Positions 1-5,753 of a stretch of DNA of 5,753 nt are shown here, in pieces (position 1 is the stretch's first letter; each line of letters starts with the position of its first letter). Below the pieces are notes generated by a model. It did no database searches. It saw only the letters and a list, made by a program, of their open reading frames with translations, and was not told the origin of the DNA. The position numbers were made by a program, and so were the translations under genes. Source of the stretch: Cytophagales bacterium (GTDB taxonomy: Bacteria > Bacteroidota > Bacteroidia > Cytophagales > Amoebophilaceae); assembly GCA_022360235.1 (NCBI GenBank), contig JAKSDE010000256.1, positions 1 to 5,753 on the forward strand, in the 5' to 3' direction.

Positions 1-192
1 GCCAGGAAAAGGCCTACGAGATAGGTCAAGAGTGAATAAAAGAGATGAACGCGAGTGAACCTTTGATGAGACGTGGAAAGCACTTGGACGCTGTCATTCC
101 TTATGGTTAAACAAGATCAGAGACGTATCAACTAAAGGTAGCATAGTGGGTTCTGTCCTAGCAGAACAATTGTTTGCATGACTTCACGTCGC
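1..192 (+). mobile_element. Group II intron remnant (domain I-like RNA segment), partial at left edge
   Basis: This stretch has no credible reading frame, but it has the look of domain I of a bacterial group II intron RNA on the + strand. The key block is at 44-85, with GATGAACGCGAGTGAACC followed by TGATGAGACGTGGAAAGCAC; comparable GAACGCAAGT and GTGGAAAGC blocks occur in intron domain I. At 136-149 there is AAGGTAGCATAGTGG, followed by a perfect 6-bp hairpin (150-155 with 162-167, loop TCCTAG) where an exon-binding loop would be expected. No 5' GTGYG boundary, domain V or reverse transcriptase is visible; the 5' part would lie left of the window. The right limit of about 192 is where the likeness fades and the heptamer array begins, so it may be a truncated copy. 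The call rests on remembered family patterns, not an alignment. Confidence 0.5.
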
Positions 193-195
193 ACC

Positions 196-223
196 AGAAC
201 TCAGAACCCAGAACTAAGAACGG
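196..223. repeat. Heptanucleotide tandem array, four AGAACNN units
   Basis: There are four consecutive 7-base units: AGAACTC, AGAACCC, AGAACTA and AGAACGG. The first five bases are identical in every unit and only the last two vary. The third and fourth units contain the last codons and stop codon of uvrA (stop at 214-216, minus strand). The fourth unit also forms a perfect inverted repeat, AAGAAC (216-221) with GTTCTT (225-230) and a 3-base loop. With no T-run after it on the minus strand, it does not look like a standard terminator for uvrA. It resembles the short tandemly repeated repeats found between genes in some bacteria. Confidence 0.7.
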
Positions 224-3081
224 AGTTCTTTGCTTAAAAAGGTTGCTGTATGGCTTGCTGTATGGTGAATAATTTCTTCAGGAGTTCCTTCACAGACTAT
301 TTCTCCCCCTTTCCCGCCTCCTTCTAGACCGAGATCGATGATATGGTCAGCAACCTTGATAATATCCATATTGTGTTCAATGATAAGTACTGTATTGCCT
401 TTATCTACGAGTTTATGCAGTACATGAAGAAGAAGCTGAATATCTTGGAAGTGTAGGCCTGTAGTAGGCTCATCAAGGATATACAAAGTTTTTCCTGTGT
501 CTTTTTTAGCAAGCTCGGTAGCAAGCTTCACCCGTTGTGCTTCACCACCTGATAGAGTAGTGGCATGTTGTCCAAGCGTAATATAGCCTAGCCCAACGTC
601 TTGTAGTGTTTTTACTTTTCTTAAAATTTGGGGATACTTTTCGAAAAACGTAACTGCACTATTTACGGTCATAGCGAGTACATCGGCAATAGACTTTCCT
701 TTATATTGTACTTCTAGCGTTTCGCGGTTATAGCGTTTTCCTTTACACGTCTCACAGGCAACGTGCACAGTAGGTAAGAAATCCATCTCGATCAATTTTA
801 AGCCTGCTCCTTCACATGTCTCACACCTTCCGCCTTTGACGTTAAAGGAAAACCTCCCTGGCTTGTACCCTCTTATTTTCGCTTCAGGTAAGTAGGTAAA
901 TAAAGACCTTATGTCTGCGAATACGCCTATGTAGGTGGCAGGGTTAGAACGCGGTGTTCTACCAATGGGCGACTGATCTACTTCTACTACTTTATCTATA
1001 TGTGCTATGCCTTCTATTGCTTCGTAGGGTAAGGGCTCGCGGACCGCTCTGTAAAGATGTTTACTTAATATAGGGAAGAGTGTTTCATGGATAAGGGTAG
1101 ACTTTCCACTGCCAGATACGCCTGTAACACATACCATCCTTCCTAAGGGAATTTTTAGGGTGATATTTTTTAAGTTGTTTCCCTGACAACCTTTTACAAT
1201 TAAATACTTACCATTTCCTACCCTCCGCTGACTAGATACAGCAATTTGTTGTTTACCTTTCAGAAAATCGGCGGTAGCACTATGTTGGTTGATAAATTTC
1301 TCTGGAGCGGCGGCAGCTACTATTTCTCCGCCATACTTTCCAGCGCCAGGGCCTATGTCTAGAATATAATCTGAATGGAGCATCATATCCTTATCATGCT
1401 CTACTACTAGTACCGAGTTTCCTATATCTCGCAATTCTTTCAAGGCATTAATTAAGCGCATGTTATCACGTTGATGCAATCCTATGCTCGGCTCATCGAG
1501 AATATACAAAACGCCTGTAAGTTGTGTGCCAATCTGAGTAGCCAATCGAATACGTTGTGCCTCTCCCCCAGACAAGGTTCTTAAAGGTCTGTTAAGATGT
1601 AAGTAATGTAAACCAACATCGCGGAGAAAGTGTATCCTTTTACGAATTTCTTTTAATAATTCTGTAGCGATGCTTTTTTGCCGTTCGTTTAACTTGCTCT
1701 CAAGGTGGGAAAACCAGTCATGCAACTGCTGAATATCCATTGTTGCTAATTCAGCAATATTTTTATGATTAATTTTAAAGTGGCATGACGCTTTTTTCAG
1801 CCTGGCTCCTTTACAGTCAGGACATACTTTCGTATGGCTAAATGCCACGCTTTGCTTCTTTCCAGACTTTGTTTCTTTTCGTTTTTCTAAAAAATGAATG
1901 ACTCCCTCAAACTTCGTATTCCACTTTGTGCCTGGATATTTGACCGAATCAACTACTACCTCAATATTATCTCCATACAGAATGGTATGTAACAGATCTT
2001 TGGGTATATCTTTAATAGGTACAGAAAGATTTAAGTGGTTTTTCTTGAGTAGCGCTTCAATTTTTTTAAAAATCCATATATCTCTGTAGATACCTAGGGG
2101 AGCAATCCCTCCCCTACTGATGCTTAGCCTGTCATCCGGAATAATAGAAGCTTGATTAATTTCTGTAACCTCTCCTAGTCCGTCGCAAGTAGGGCAAGCT
2201 CCATAAGGAGAGTTAAAGGAAAAGTTATTAGGTGCAGGCTCATCATAAGACAGTCCGGTTTTCGGATCCATGAGGAGTTTAGAAAAGTAGTGCAGTTGCC
2301 CTTGCTTCTCTTGTAACATCACTACGCCTTTACCGTGCTGCAGAGCCATATGCAACGATTCTCTTATTCGTTGTTTGTCTTGCGCATTCACTACGACACG
2401 GTCAATTACGATTGCTATGTCATGGGTTTTATAGCGATCTACTTGCATCTTGGGCACTACTTCTTTGATTTCTCCGTCTACACTTACTTTATTAAAGCCC
2501 ATTTTTCTAATTTGCTGAAAAAGCTCTCTGTAATGCCCTTTCCTACCCTTTACCACCGGGGCGAGTAGGGTGAGTTGCTTTCCTGAAAAGGTCTTTAAAA
2601 TATGACGCTGAATCTGCTCATCCGACTGCTTGATCATCTTCTCTCCGCTCAAATAGGAGTAGGCTTCTGCTGCTCTGGCAAATAATAAACGCATGAGATC
2701 ATAGATCTCTGTAACTGTTCCTACCGTAGATCTAGGATTGCGCGAGGTGGTTTTCTGTTCGATAGCAATGACAGGGCTGATGCCATCAATTTTGTCTACA
2801 TCAGGACGTTTAATATCGCCGATGAAATTACGCGCATACGCTGCAAAGCTTTCCATATAACGCCGTTGACCCTCCGCATGAATCGTATCAAAGGCTAGGG
2901 AAGATTTCCCACTTCCACTTACACCTGTGATGACGACTAACTTGTTTCTTGGAAACTTAACATTAATATTTTTTAAATTGTGCTCCCTGGCCCCCCATAC
3001 TTCTACATACTCGTATCCATATATATCTTTTGTTATAGGCTTTTTTTTAGGCAATACTTCTTGGATAGGCATAGGGAGCAT
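214..3081 (-). CDS. uvrA: UvrA, excinuclease ABC subunit A
   Basis: UvrA is the damage-recognition ATPase of nucleotide excision repair. As a dimer it scans DNA for bulky lesions and loads UvrB, which then recruits UvrC for incision. The 955 residues match the usual full length of about 940-950. The tandem ABC architecture is complete. The first half has Walker A GVSGSGKS (53-60), signature LSGGEAQR (503-510) and Walker B LYILDEP (525-531). The second half has Walker A at 654-661, signature LSGGEAQR (843-850) and LYILDEP (866-872). Zinc-module cysteine pairs lie at 296/299 with 420/423 and at 753/756 with 776/779. The region between the first Walker A and the first signature holds the UvrB-binding and DNA-binding insertions. 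Two Met codons lie at the start (residues 1 and 4); neither has a clear Shine-Dalgarno. It sits 45 bp after the LOG-family gene and is probably co-transcribed with it. One small oddity is Leu in DLGLEGG near residue 919, where the family usually has Pro. The stop codon lies inside a heptamer repeat. Confidence 0.98.
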   Translation of the reverse strand: MLPMPIQEVLPKKKPITKDIYGYEYVEVWGAREHNLKNINVKFPRNKLVVITGVSGSGKSSLAFDTIHAEGQRRYMESFAAYARNFIGDIKRPDVDKIDGISPVIAIEQKTTSRNPRSTVGTVTEIYDLMRLLFARAAEAYSYLSGEKMIKQSDEQIQRHILKTFSGKQLTLLAPVVKGRKGHYRELFQQIRKMGFNKVSVDGEIKEVVPKMQVDRYKTHDIAIVIDRVVVNAQDKQRIRESLHMALQHGKGVVMLQEKQGQLHYFSKLLMDPKTGLSYDEPAPNNFSFNSPYGACPTCDGLGEVTEINQASIIPDDRLSISRGGIAPLGIYRDIWIFKKIEALLKKNHLNLSVPIKDIPKDLLHTILYGDNIEVVVDSVKYPGTKWNTKFEGVIHFLEKRKETKSGKKQSVAFSHTKVCPDCKGARLKKASCHFKINHKNIAELATMDIQQLHDWFSHLESKLNERQKSIATELLKEIRKRIHFLRDVGLHYLHLNRPLRTLSGGEAQRIRLATQIGTQLTGVLYILDEPSIGLHQRDNMRLINALKELRDIGNSVLVVEHDKDMMLHSDYILDIGPGAGKYGGEIVAAAAPEKFINQHSATADFLKGKQQIAVSSQRRVGNGKYLIVKGCQGNNLKNITLKIPLGRMVCVTGVSGSGKSTLIHETLFPILSKHLYRAVREPLPYEAIEGIAHIDKVVEVDQSPIGRTPRSNPATYIGVFADIRSLFTYLPEAKIRGYKPGRFSFNVKGGRCETCEGAGLKLIEMDFLPTVHVACETCKGKRYNRETLEVQYKGKSIADVLAMTVNSAVTFFEKYPQILRKVKTLQDVGLGYITLGQHATTLSGGEAQRVKLATELAKKDTGKTLYILDEPTTGLHFQDIQLLLHVLHKLVDKGNTVLIIEHNMDIIKVADHIIDLGLEGGGKGGEIVCEGTPEEIIHHTASHTATFLSKELRS

Positions 3082-3090
3082 TTTGTGTTA

Positions 3091-3128
3091 AAAAGTCTTC
3101 AGGAAGCTAGGGCTAGCAAGCTACTCTT
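3091..3128 (-). terminator. Possible hairpin with T-run between the LOG-family gene and uvrA
   Basis: Read on the minus strand, this segment holds a perfect 5-bp inverted repeat, GCTAG-CC-CTAGC (3106-3117). An outer arm AAGAGT (3123-3128) can pair with ACTTTT (3091-3096) using one G-U pair, and five T's follow (3090-3094). The outer arm overlaps the stop codon of the LOG-family gene. The shape could weaken read-through into uvrA or protect the upstream mRNA end. The stem is interrupted by unpaired bases, so it may be chance. Confidence 0.25.
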
Positions 3129-3807
3129 AAAAGTTGGGGGAGATACGATACTTAGCATAAAACGCGTCGATCACTTCTACAGCTTCGTCTTTGGTATCAA
3201 CTATATTGATGAGTTCCCAATCTTCCTCTTGTATATAATTTTTTTCTTCATAAACTGTCTTTTTTAACCAATCAATAAGACCTTGCCAGTAGCTTTTCTT
3301 CACTAACACAAGGGGGAAGCGTCTTACCTTTTTGGTTTGTATAAGCGTGAGTGCTTCAAAGAGTTCATCTAAAGTACCCAAACCACCTGGCATCACAATA
3401 AAGCCTTGTGAGTATTTAAGAAACATCACTTTTCTGACAAAGAAATAATCAAAGTCAAGCAGCTTTTCTGCGTCAACATAATCATTAGGTCGTCCTCTCA
3501 TAGAAAGATTAATGCACAGTCCTACAGAAGGTCCTCCTGCCTCTTGAGCACCTTTATTACTTGCTTCCATGATGCCTGAGCCTCCTCCTGTAATAACGCC
3601 ATAACCTCGTTTGACGAGTTCAGCAGCAATGTCTTCGGCTAATTTATAGTAAGGATCCTCTTGAGGTGTACATTTTGAACCAAAAATACTTACACAAGGA
3701 CCTGTTTTTGCTAATCGTTCATAGCCCTCTACAAATTCAGCCATAATTTTGAAAATAGACCAGGCATCATGACCCTTTGCTTCGCTCCATTTTTTATTTT
3801 TGAACAT
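3127..3807 (-). CDS. LOG-family (TIGR00730-type) Rossmann-fold protein, probable nucleoside-monophosphate phosphoribohydrolase
   Basis: This 226-residue protein belongs to the LOG family, long misannotated as lysine decarboxylase. Characterised members are cytosolic and release the base from nucleoside 5'-monophosphates, in some cases cytokinin precursors. The defining motifs are present: GGGSGIMEA (74-82) for phosphate/nucleotide binding and PGGLGTLDE (140-148) with its catalytic Glu. An Arg-Lys pair in FFVRKVM (124-128) sits where the family's conserved active-site Arg is expected. The N-terminal segment SIFGSKCTPQEDPYYKLA (40-57) is the usual first Rossmann strand and helix, with Lys where many relatives have Arg after GS. 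The start lies 16 bp after the recA stop and the end 45 bp before uvrA, so it is probably translated from the recA message. Its substrate cannot be told from sequence, and a role in DNA repair is suggested only by position. Confidence 0.9.
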   Translation of the reverse strand: MFKNKKWSEAKGHDAWSIFKIMAEFVEGYERLAKTGPCVSIFGSKCTPQEDPYYKLAEDIAAELVKRGYGVITGGGSGIMEASNKGAQEAGGPSVGLCINLSMRGRPNDYVDAEKLLDFDYFFVRKVMFLKYSQGFIVMPGGLGTLDELFEALTLIQTKKVRRFPLVLVKKSYWQGLIDWLKKTVYEEKNYIQEEDWELINIVDTKDEAVEVIDAFYAKYRISPNF

Positions 3808-3823
3808 ACATCATCGTTTTTTG

Positions 3824-4861
3824 TTAATCAGCTATCAATTGCTTCTTCGTATTCTCATTTTTATCTATGCCATTTACTTGAGCACGGATCTTGTTTTCTA
3901 ACGTTTCTAATAGTTCAGGATTGTCTTGCAATAAAGTTTTCACCGCATCTCTCCCTTGGGCTAAATTCTTGCCCTCATAAGCATACCAGGAGCCTGACTT
4001 TTGGATAATCTTTAACGCCACCCCTAAATCGATGATCTCTCCTACTTTAGAGATACCCTCACCGTAGATAATGTCAAACTCTACTACTTTAAAGGGTGGT
4101 GCTACTTTGTTTTTGACTACTTTTACTTTAACGCGGTTACCCAACACCTGGTCTACTCCCTCTTTGATCTGACTTACTCTTCGGATATCTAGTCTTACCG
4201 AAGCATAAAACTTCAAGGCATTGCCCCCTGTAGTTGTCTCTGGATTGCCAAACATGATACCAATCTTTTCTCTCAGTTGGTTGATAAAAATGCAAGCACA
4301 ACCTGTTTTATTAATAACTCCAGTAAGCTTTCTCAGTGCTTGTGACATGAGGCGTGCTTGTAGCCCCATTTTGCTATCGCCCATATCGCCCTCTAACTCT
4401 CCTTTGGGTACTAAGGCTGCTACAGAGTCAATCACAATAATATCTATAGCGCCAGAGCGAATTAAGTGTTCGGCAATTTCAAGGGCTTGTTCGCCATTAT
4501 CGGGCTGAGAAATAAGTAGGTTTTTGGTATCGATACCCAATTTTTCAGCGTACACCTTATCGAAAGCATGCTCGGCATCGATAAAGGCAGCTATGCCGCC
4601 ATTTTTCTGTGCTTCTGTAATACAATGTAAGCTCAGTGTTGTTTTGCCAGAAGATTCTGGACCAAACACTTCGATGACTCTTCCTCTCGGAATACCTCCA
4701 ATCCCTAGGGCAATATCTAGCCCTAAGGAACCCGTAGAAATGGCCGGTATATCCACTACCTTGTTATCGCTCAACTTCATTACTGTCCCCTTACCGTAAG
4801 TTTTTTCTAACTTATCGATGGTTAACTGAAGTACTTTTGATTTTTCTGTGTTGGCTGTCAT
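3824..4861 (-). CDS. recA: RecA recombinase
   Basis: RecA forms ATP-dependent filaments on single-stranded DNA, drives strand exchange in homologous recombination and repair, and in many bacteria acts as co-protease for LexA. The 345 residues are typical and the core is intact. Walker A is GPESSGKT (67-74). The catalytic Glu is E97 in DAEHAFD. Walker B is IIVIDS (141-146). Loop L1 lies around [13 protein letters not shown] (154-166), and the sensor NQLREK (194-199) leads into loop L2 with GNPETTTGG (205-213). The C-terminal tail (about 332-345, DKNENTKKQ...) carries Lys residues and is less acidic than the tail of E. coli RecA, a region that tempers DNA binding there. The ATG at 4859-4861 gives the standard N-terminus. 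The gene appears to lead the recA / LOG-family / uvrA transcription unit. I see no recognisable LexA-type operator upstream. Confidence 0.98.
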   Translation of the reverse strand: MTANTEKSKVLQLTIDKLEKTYGKGTVMKLSDNKVVDIPAISTGSLGLDIALGIGGIPRGRVIEVFGPESSGKTTLSLHCITEAQKNGGIAAFIDAEHAFDKVYAEKLGIDTKNLLISQPDNGEQALEIAEHLIRSGAIDIIVIDSVAALVPKGELEGDMGDSKMGLQARLMSQALRKLTGVINKTGCACIFINQLREKIGIMFGNPETTTGGNALKFYASVRLDIRRVSQIKEGVDQVLGNRVKVKVVKNKVAPPFKVVEFDIIYGEGISKVGEIIDLGVALKIIQKSGSWYAYEGKNLAQGRDAVKTLLQDNPELLETLENKIRAQVNGIDKNENTKKQLIAD

Positions 4862-4974
4862 AATTTTTCGATATTCAGTTACATGTACCTATCTTGATGA
4901 TTGACGTTTACTCCCTGTATGAGGAAGGTTTACACCCTTTTATGTCTCCTTCAAGAAAGTGTTGTCCGGTGATA

Positions 4975-5004
4975 CAATATTACTCGTTTAATTTTTATGC
5001 CAAA
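4975..5004 (-). promoter_or_regulatory. Candidate recA promoter of Bacteroidota type
   Basis: On the minus strand TTTG (5001-5004) is followed after 18 bases by TAATATTG (4975-4982). The latter matches the Bacteroidota -7 consensus TAnnTTTG at all but one of its fixed positions, and the -33 element of that class is TTTG. Transcription would start near 4968, leaving a leader of roughly 105 bases before the recA ATG. In AT-rich sequence such matches also arise by chance, and the assignment depends on the host being a Bacteroidota. Confidence 0.35.
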
Positions 5005-5138
5005 ATACATAACTTTACCTGTCTAGCCAAGCATAATTTTGAAAATATGCTGCTCATTTATTTTTTATTGACTTACGGGTTTATAGCGTCACTGATGGGT
5101 TAATTTGTTATTCCTTCACAATCCCTTTTTAGCTTATA

Positions 5139-5150
5139 GTTCTGAGTTTT
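5139..5150 (-). repeat. Isolated inverted copy of the AGAAC-type repeat
   Basis: GTTCTGAGTTTT matches, at 11 of 12 positions, the reverse complement of AGAACTCAGAAC in the array beside uvrA (196-207). It lies in the intergenic region upstream of recA, so the two copies bracket the recA to uvrA block in opposite orientations. A single 12-base match could be coincidence. Confidence 0.35.
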
Positions 5151-5153
5151 AGG

Positions 5154-5170
5154 TCCTCCTCTCAGGAGGA
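5154..5170. repeat. Perfect 7-bp inverted repeat (hairpin)
   Basis: TCCTCCT (5154-5160) and AGGAGGA (5164-5170) pair perfectly across a 3-base loop, CTC. There is no T-run on either side, so it is not a textbook intrinsic terminator. It lies about 125 bases past the end of the dps remnant and about 300 bases upstream of recA. Confidence 0.5.
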
Positions 5171-5294
5171 GCAGAAGTGGTAAAACAAGGTAGAACCCCA
5201 CCTTCTTGGTCATACTATGAGGTCTATCGAGCAACTTTTTGACGGGGAAAGGAGTATTTTCTACTGCCCCTGGATTACAAAGGAAAGGGAAGCT

Positions 5295-5654
5295 TTAGCT
5301 ATTTAACCATGCTGAAAACATCCAAACCAGTTTCTCTTGTTCACGAATAAAATCACTCGCCATCGCATTCGTTCCTTCATCGCCAAGTTCATCACTGAGC
5401 TCTAATACTTTTCTTTCAATACGTAACAGTTTAGCTAAATTGTTGATTATTAATTCTACAGAAACCCTCTCTTCAGAGATATTTTTTCCTTCCTCGATGT
5501 TAGCAGTATTCAAGTAATCAGAATAAGTATGTAGCGGAGTAGCACCGAGCGTTAAAATGCGTTCAGCAACAACATCTATTTTTTCTTGCGCATCATTATA
5601 AAGTTCTTCAAACTTAGCATGAAGTTCAAAAAAATTATAGAATAATACATTTAC
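5295..5654 (-). pseudogene. dps: Dps ferritin-like protein, N-terminally truncated remnant
   Basis: Intact Dps is a dodecameric mini-ferritin of about 155-170 residues that oxidises and stores iron and protects DNA from oxidative damage. The open frame here encodes only 119 residues back to an in-frame stop at 5655-5657. It covers the second half of helix A/B through the C-terminus: FFELHAKFEELYND (residues 8-21), IDVVAERILTLG (26-37), PLHTYSDYL (40-48) and the end IREQEKLVWMFSAWLNS. Of the ferroxidase ligands, H12, D27 and E31 stand at the spacing of E. coli H63, D78 and E82. The segment carrying the equivalent of H51 (the family's YHWNV motif) and all of the N-terminus is missing, and I do not find it in any frame upstream. 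There is no in-frame ATG or GTG; the only ordinary alternative start, TTG at 5511-5513, would leave 72 residues. It probably makes no working protein. The C-terminal end looks undamaged. Confidence 0.8.
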
Positions 5655-5707
5655 TTAACCCTTAAAAAATTATTAGATTACAATTTTTAACTAAAAATCG
5701 GATTAAA

Positions 5708-5753
5708 ATGTTCACAGATAACAACATTATAGCCTTTTCTAAAAAATTTTCTA
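5708..5753 (+). CDS. Possible start of a gene running off the right edge
   Basis: An ATG at 5708 opens a frame of 15 codons (MFTDNNIIAFSKKFS) with no stop before the window ends. It is preceded by an A-rich stretch (GGATTAAA), which can serve in place of a Shine-Dalgarno in Bacteroidota. I do not recognise the peptide. It points away from the broken dps, so it could belong to an element inserted there, but 15 open codons are weak evidence. Confidence 0.2.
   Translation, partial: MFTDNNIIAFSKKFS

Larger units (their letters stand above)
4862..5294. other. Long intergenic region between recA and the dps remnant
   Basis: These 433 bases contain no gene I can defend. The part next to recA is AT-rich and holds a promoter candidate (4975-5004). 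The part from about 5150 to 5290 is richer in G+C and compositionally unlike it; it holds a short perfect hairpin and one copy of the AGAAC-type repeat. Short open stretches occur in several frames at 5180-5290, but none matches a family I recognise. That segment may be debris of a mobile element or of a lost gene. Confidence 0.6.

Noticed and set aside
1..192. Reading the left edge as the 5' end of a minus-strand group II intron starting GTGCGAC at 192
   Set aside because: The start GTGCG fits, but the characteristic domain I blocks (GAACGCGAGTGAACC, GTGGAAAGCAC) are in the + strand orientation, which makes the + strand reading stronger.
1898..3267. Several + strand open frames of 60-95 codons opposite uvrA and the LOG-family gene
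   Set aside because: They are antisense shadows of strongly conserved genes with low-complexity, Phe/Leu/Ser-rich translations and no family resemblance.
4221..4799. Two + strand open frames of about 90 codons opposite recA
   Set aside because: They are antisense shadows of the recA reading frame; their Ser/Pro/Ile-rich peptides match nothing.
4894..5103. A 69-codon + strand open frame upstream of recA
   Set aside because: It has no recognisable domain and no ribosome binding site, and it overlaps the likely recA promoter and leader on the other strand. It is probably chance.
5100..5213. A 37-codon minus-strand frame beginning MTKKVGFYLVLPLLLLLRG, resembling a signal peptide
   Set aside because: The hydrophobic run is mostly produced by the CTCCTCCT hairpin sequence and the repeat copy. 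There is no lipobox or mature domain and no clear ribosome binding site, so I do not call it a gene.
5665..5688. AT-only inverted repeat AAAAATT / AATTTTT with a 10-base loop
   Set aside because: Such pairings are expected by chance in DNA this AT-rich, and it has no G-C pair, so it is not a credible terminator or insertion-sequence end.

Overview
The window reads as part of a small, AT-leaning bacterial chromosome. By the look of its proteins it is most probably from a Bacteroidota (Cytophagales-like) lineage, possibly an Amoebophilus/Cardinium-type endosymbiont. The pointers are the UvrA C-terminal style (TATFLSKEL), a LOG-family protein of the type common in Bacteroidota, a Bacteroidota-style Dps remnant, start sites without a clear Shine-Dalgarno sequence, and a TTTG / TAnnTTTG-like promoter candidate. 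The taxon is an inference, not something read directly from the sequence.

Layout: (1) About 190 bases at the left edge resemble domain I of a bacterial group II intron on the + strand. It enters from outside the window and no intron-encoded protein is visible. (2) A four-unit heptanucleotide array (AGAACNN) runs right into the uvrA stop codon. (3) Three intact genes follow, all on the minus strand and tightly packed in the order recA -> LOG-family phosphoribohydrolase-like gene -> uvrA. The gaps are 16 bp and 45 bp, so they probably form one transcription unit read from right to left. (4) About 430 bp upstream of recA holds no convincing gene. It contains a plausible recA promoter, a short perfect hairpin and a single inverted copy of the heptamer repeat. 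(5) A minus-strand dps fragment lacks its first ~45-50 codons and any ordinary start codon, so it is a decayed gene. (6) A very AT-rich right edge holds a possible + strand gene start that runs off the window.

Functionally the core is DNA repair. RecA (strand exchange) and UvrA (damage recognition for nucleotide excision repair) flank a LOG-family nucleotide hydrolase, whose link to repair is only by position. The margins show genome erosion (broken dps, intron remnant, short repeats), while the repair genes keep all their catalytic motifs. I see no new multi-gene system here. The points most worth checking are the repeat array meeting the uvrA stop, the intron remnant and the truncated dps.
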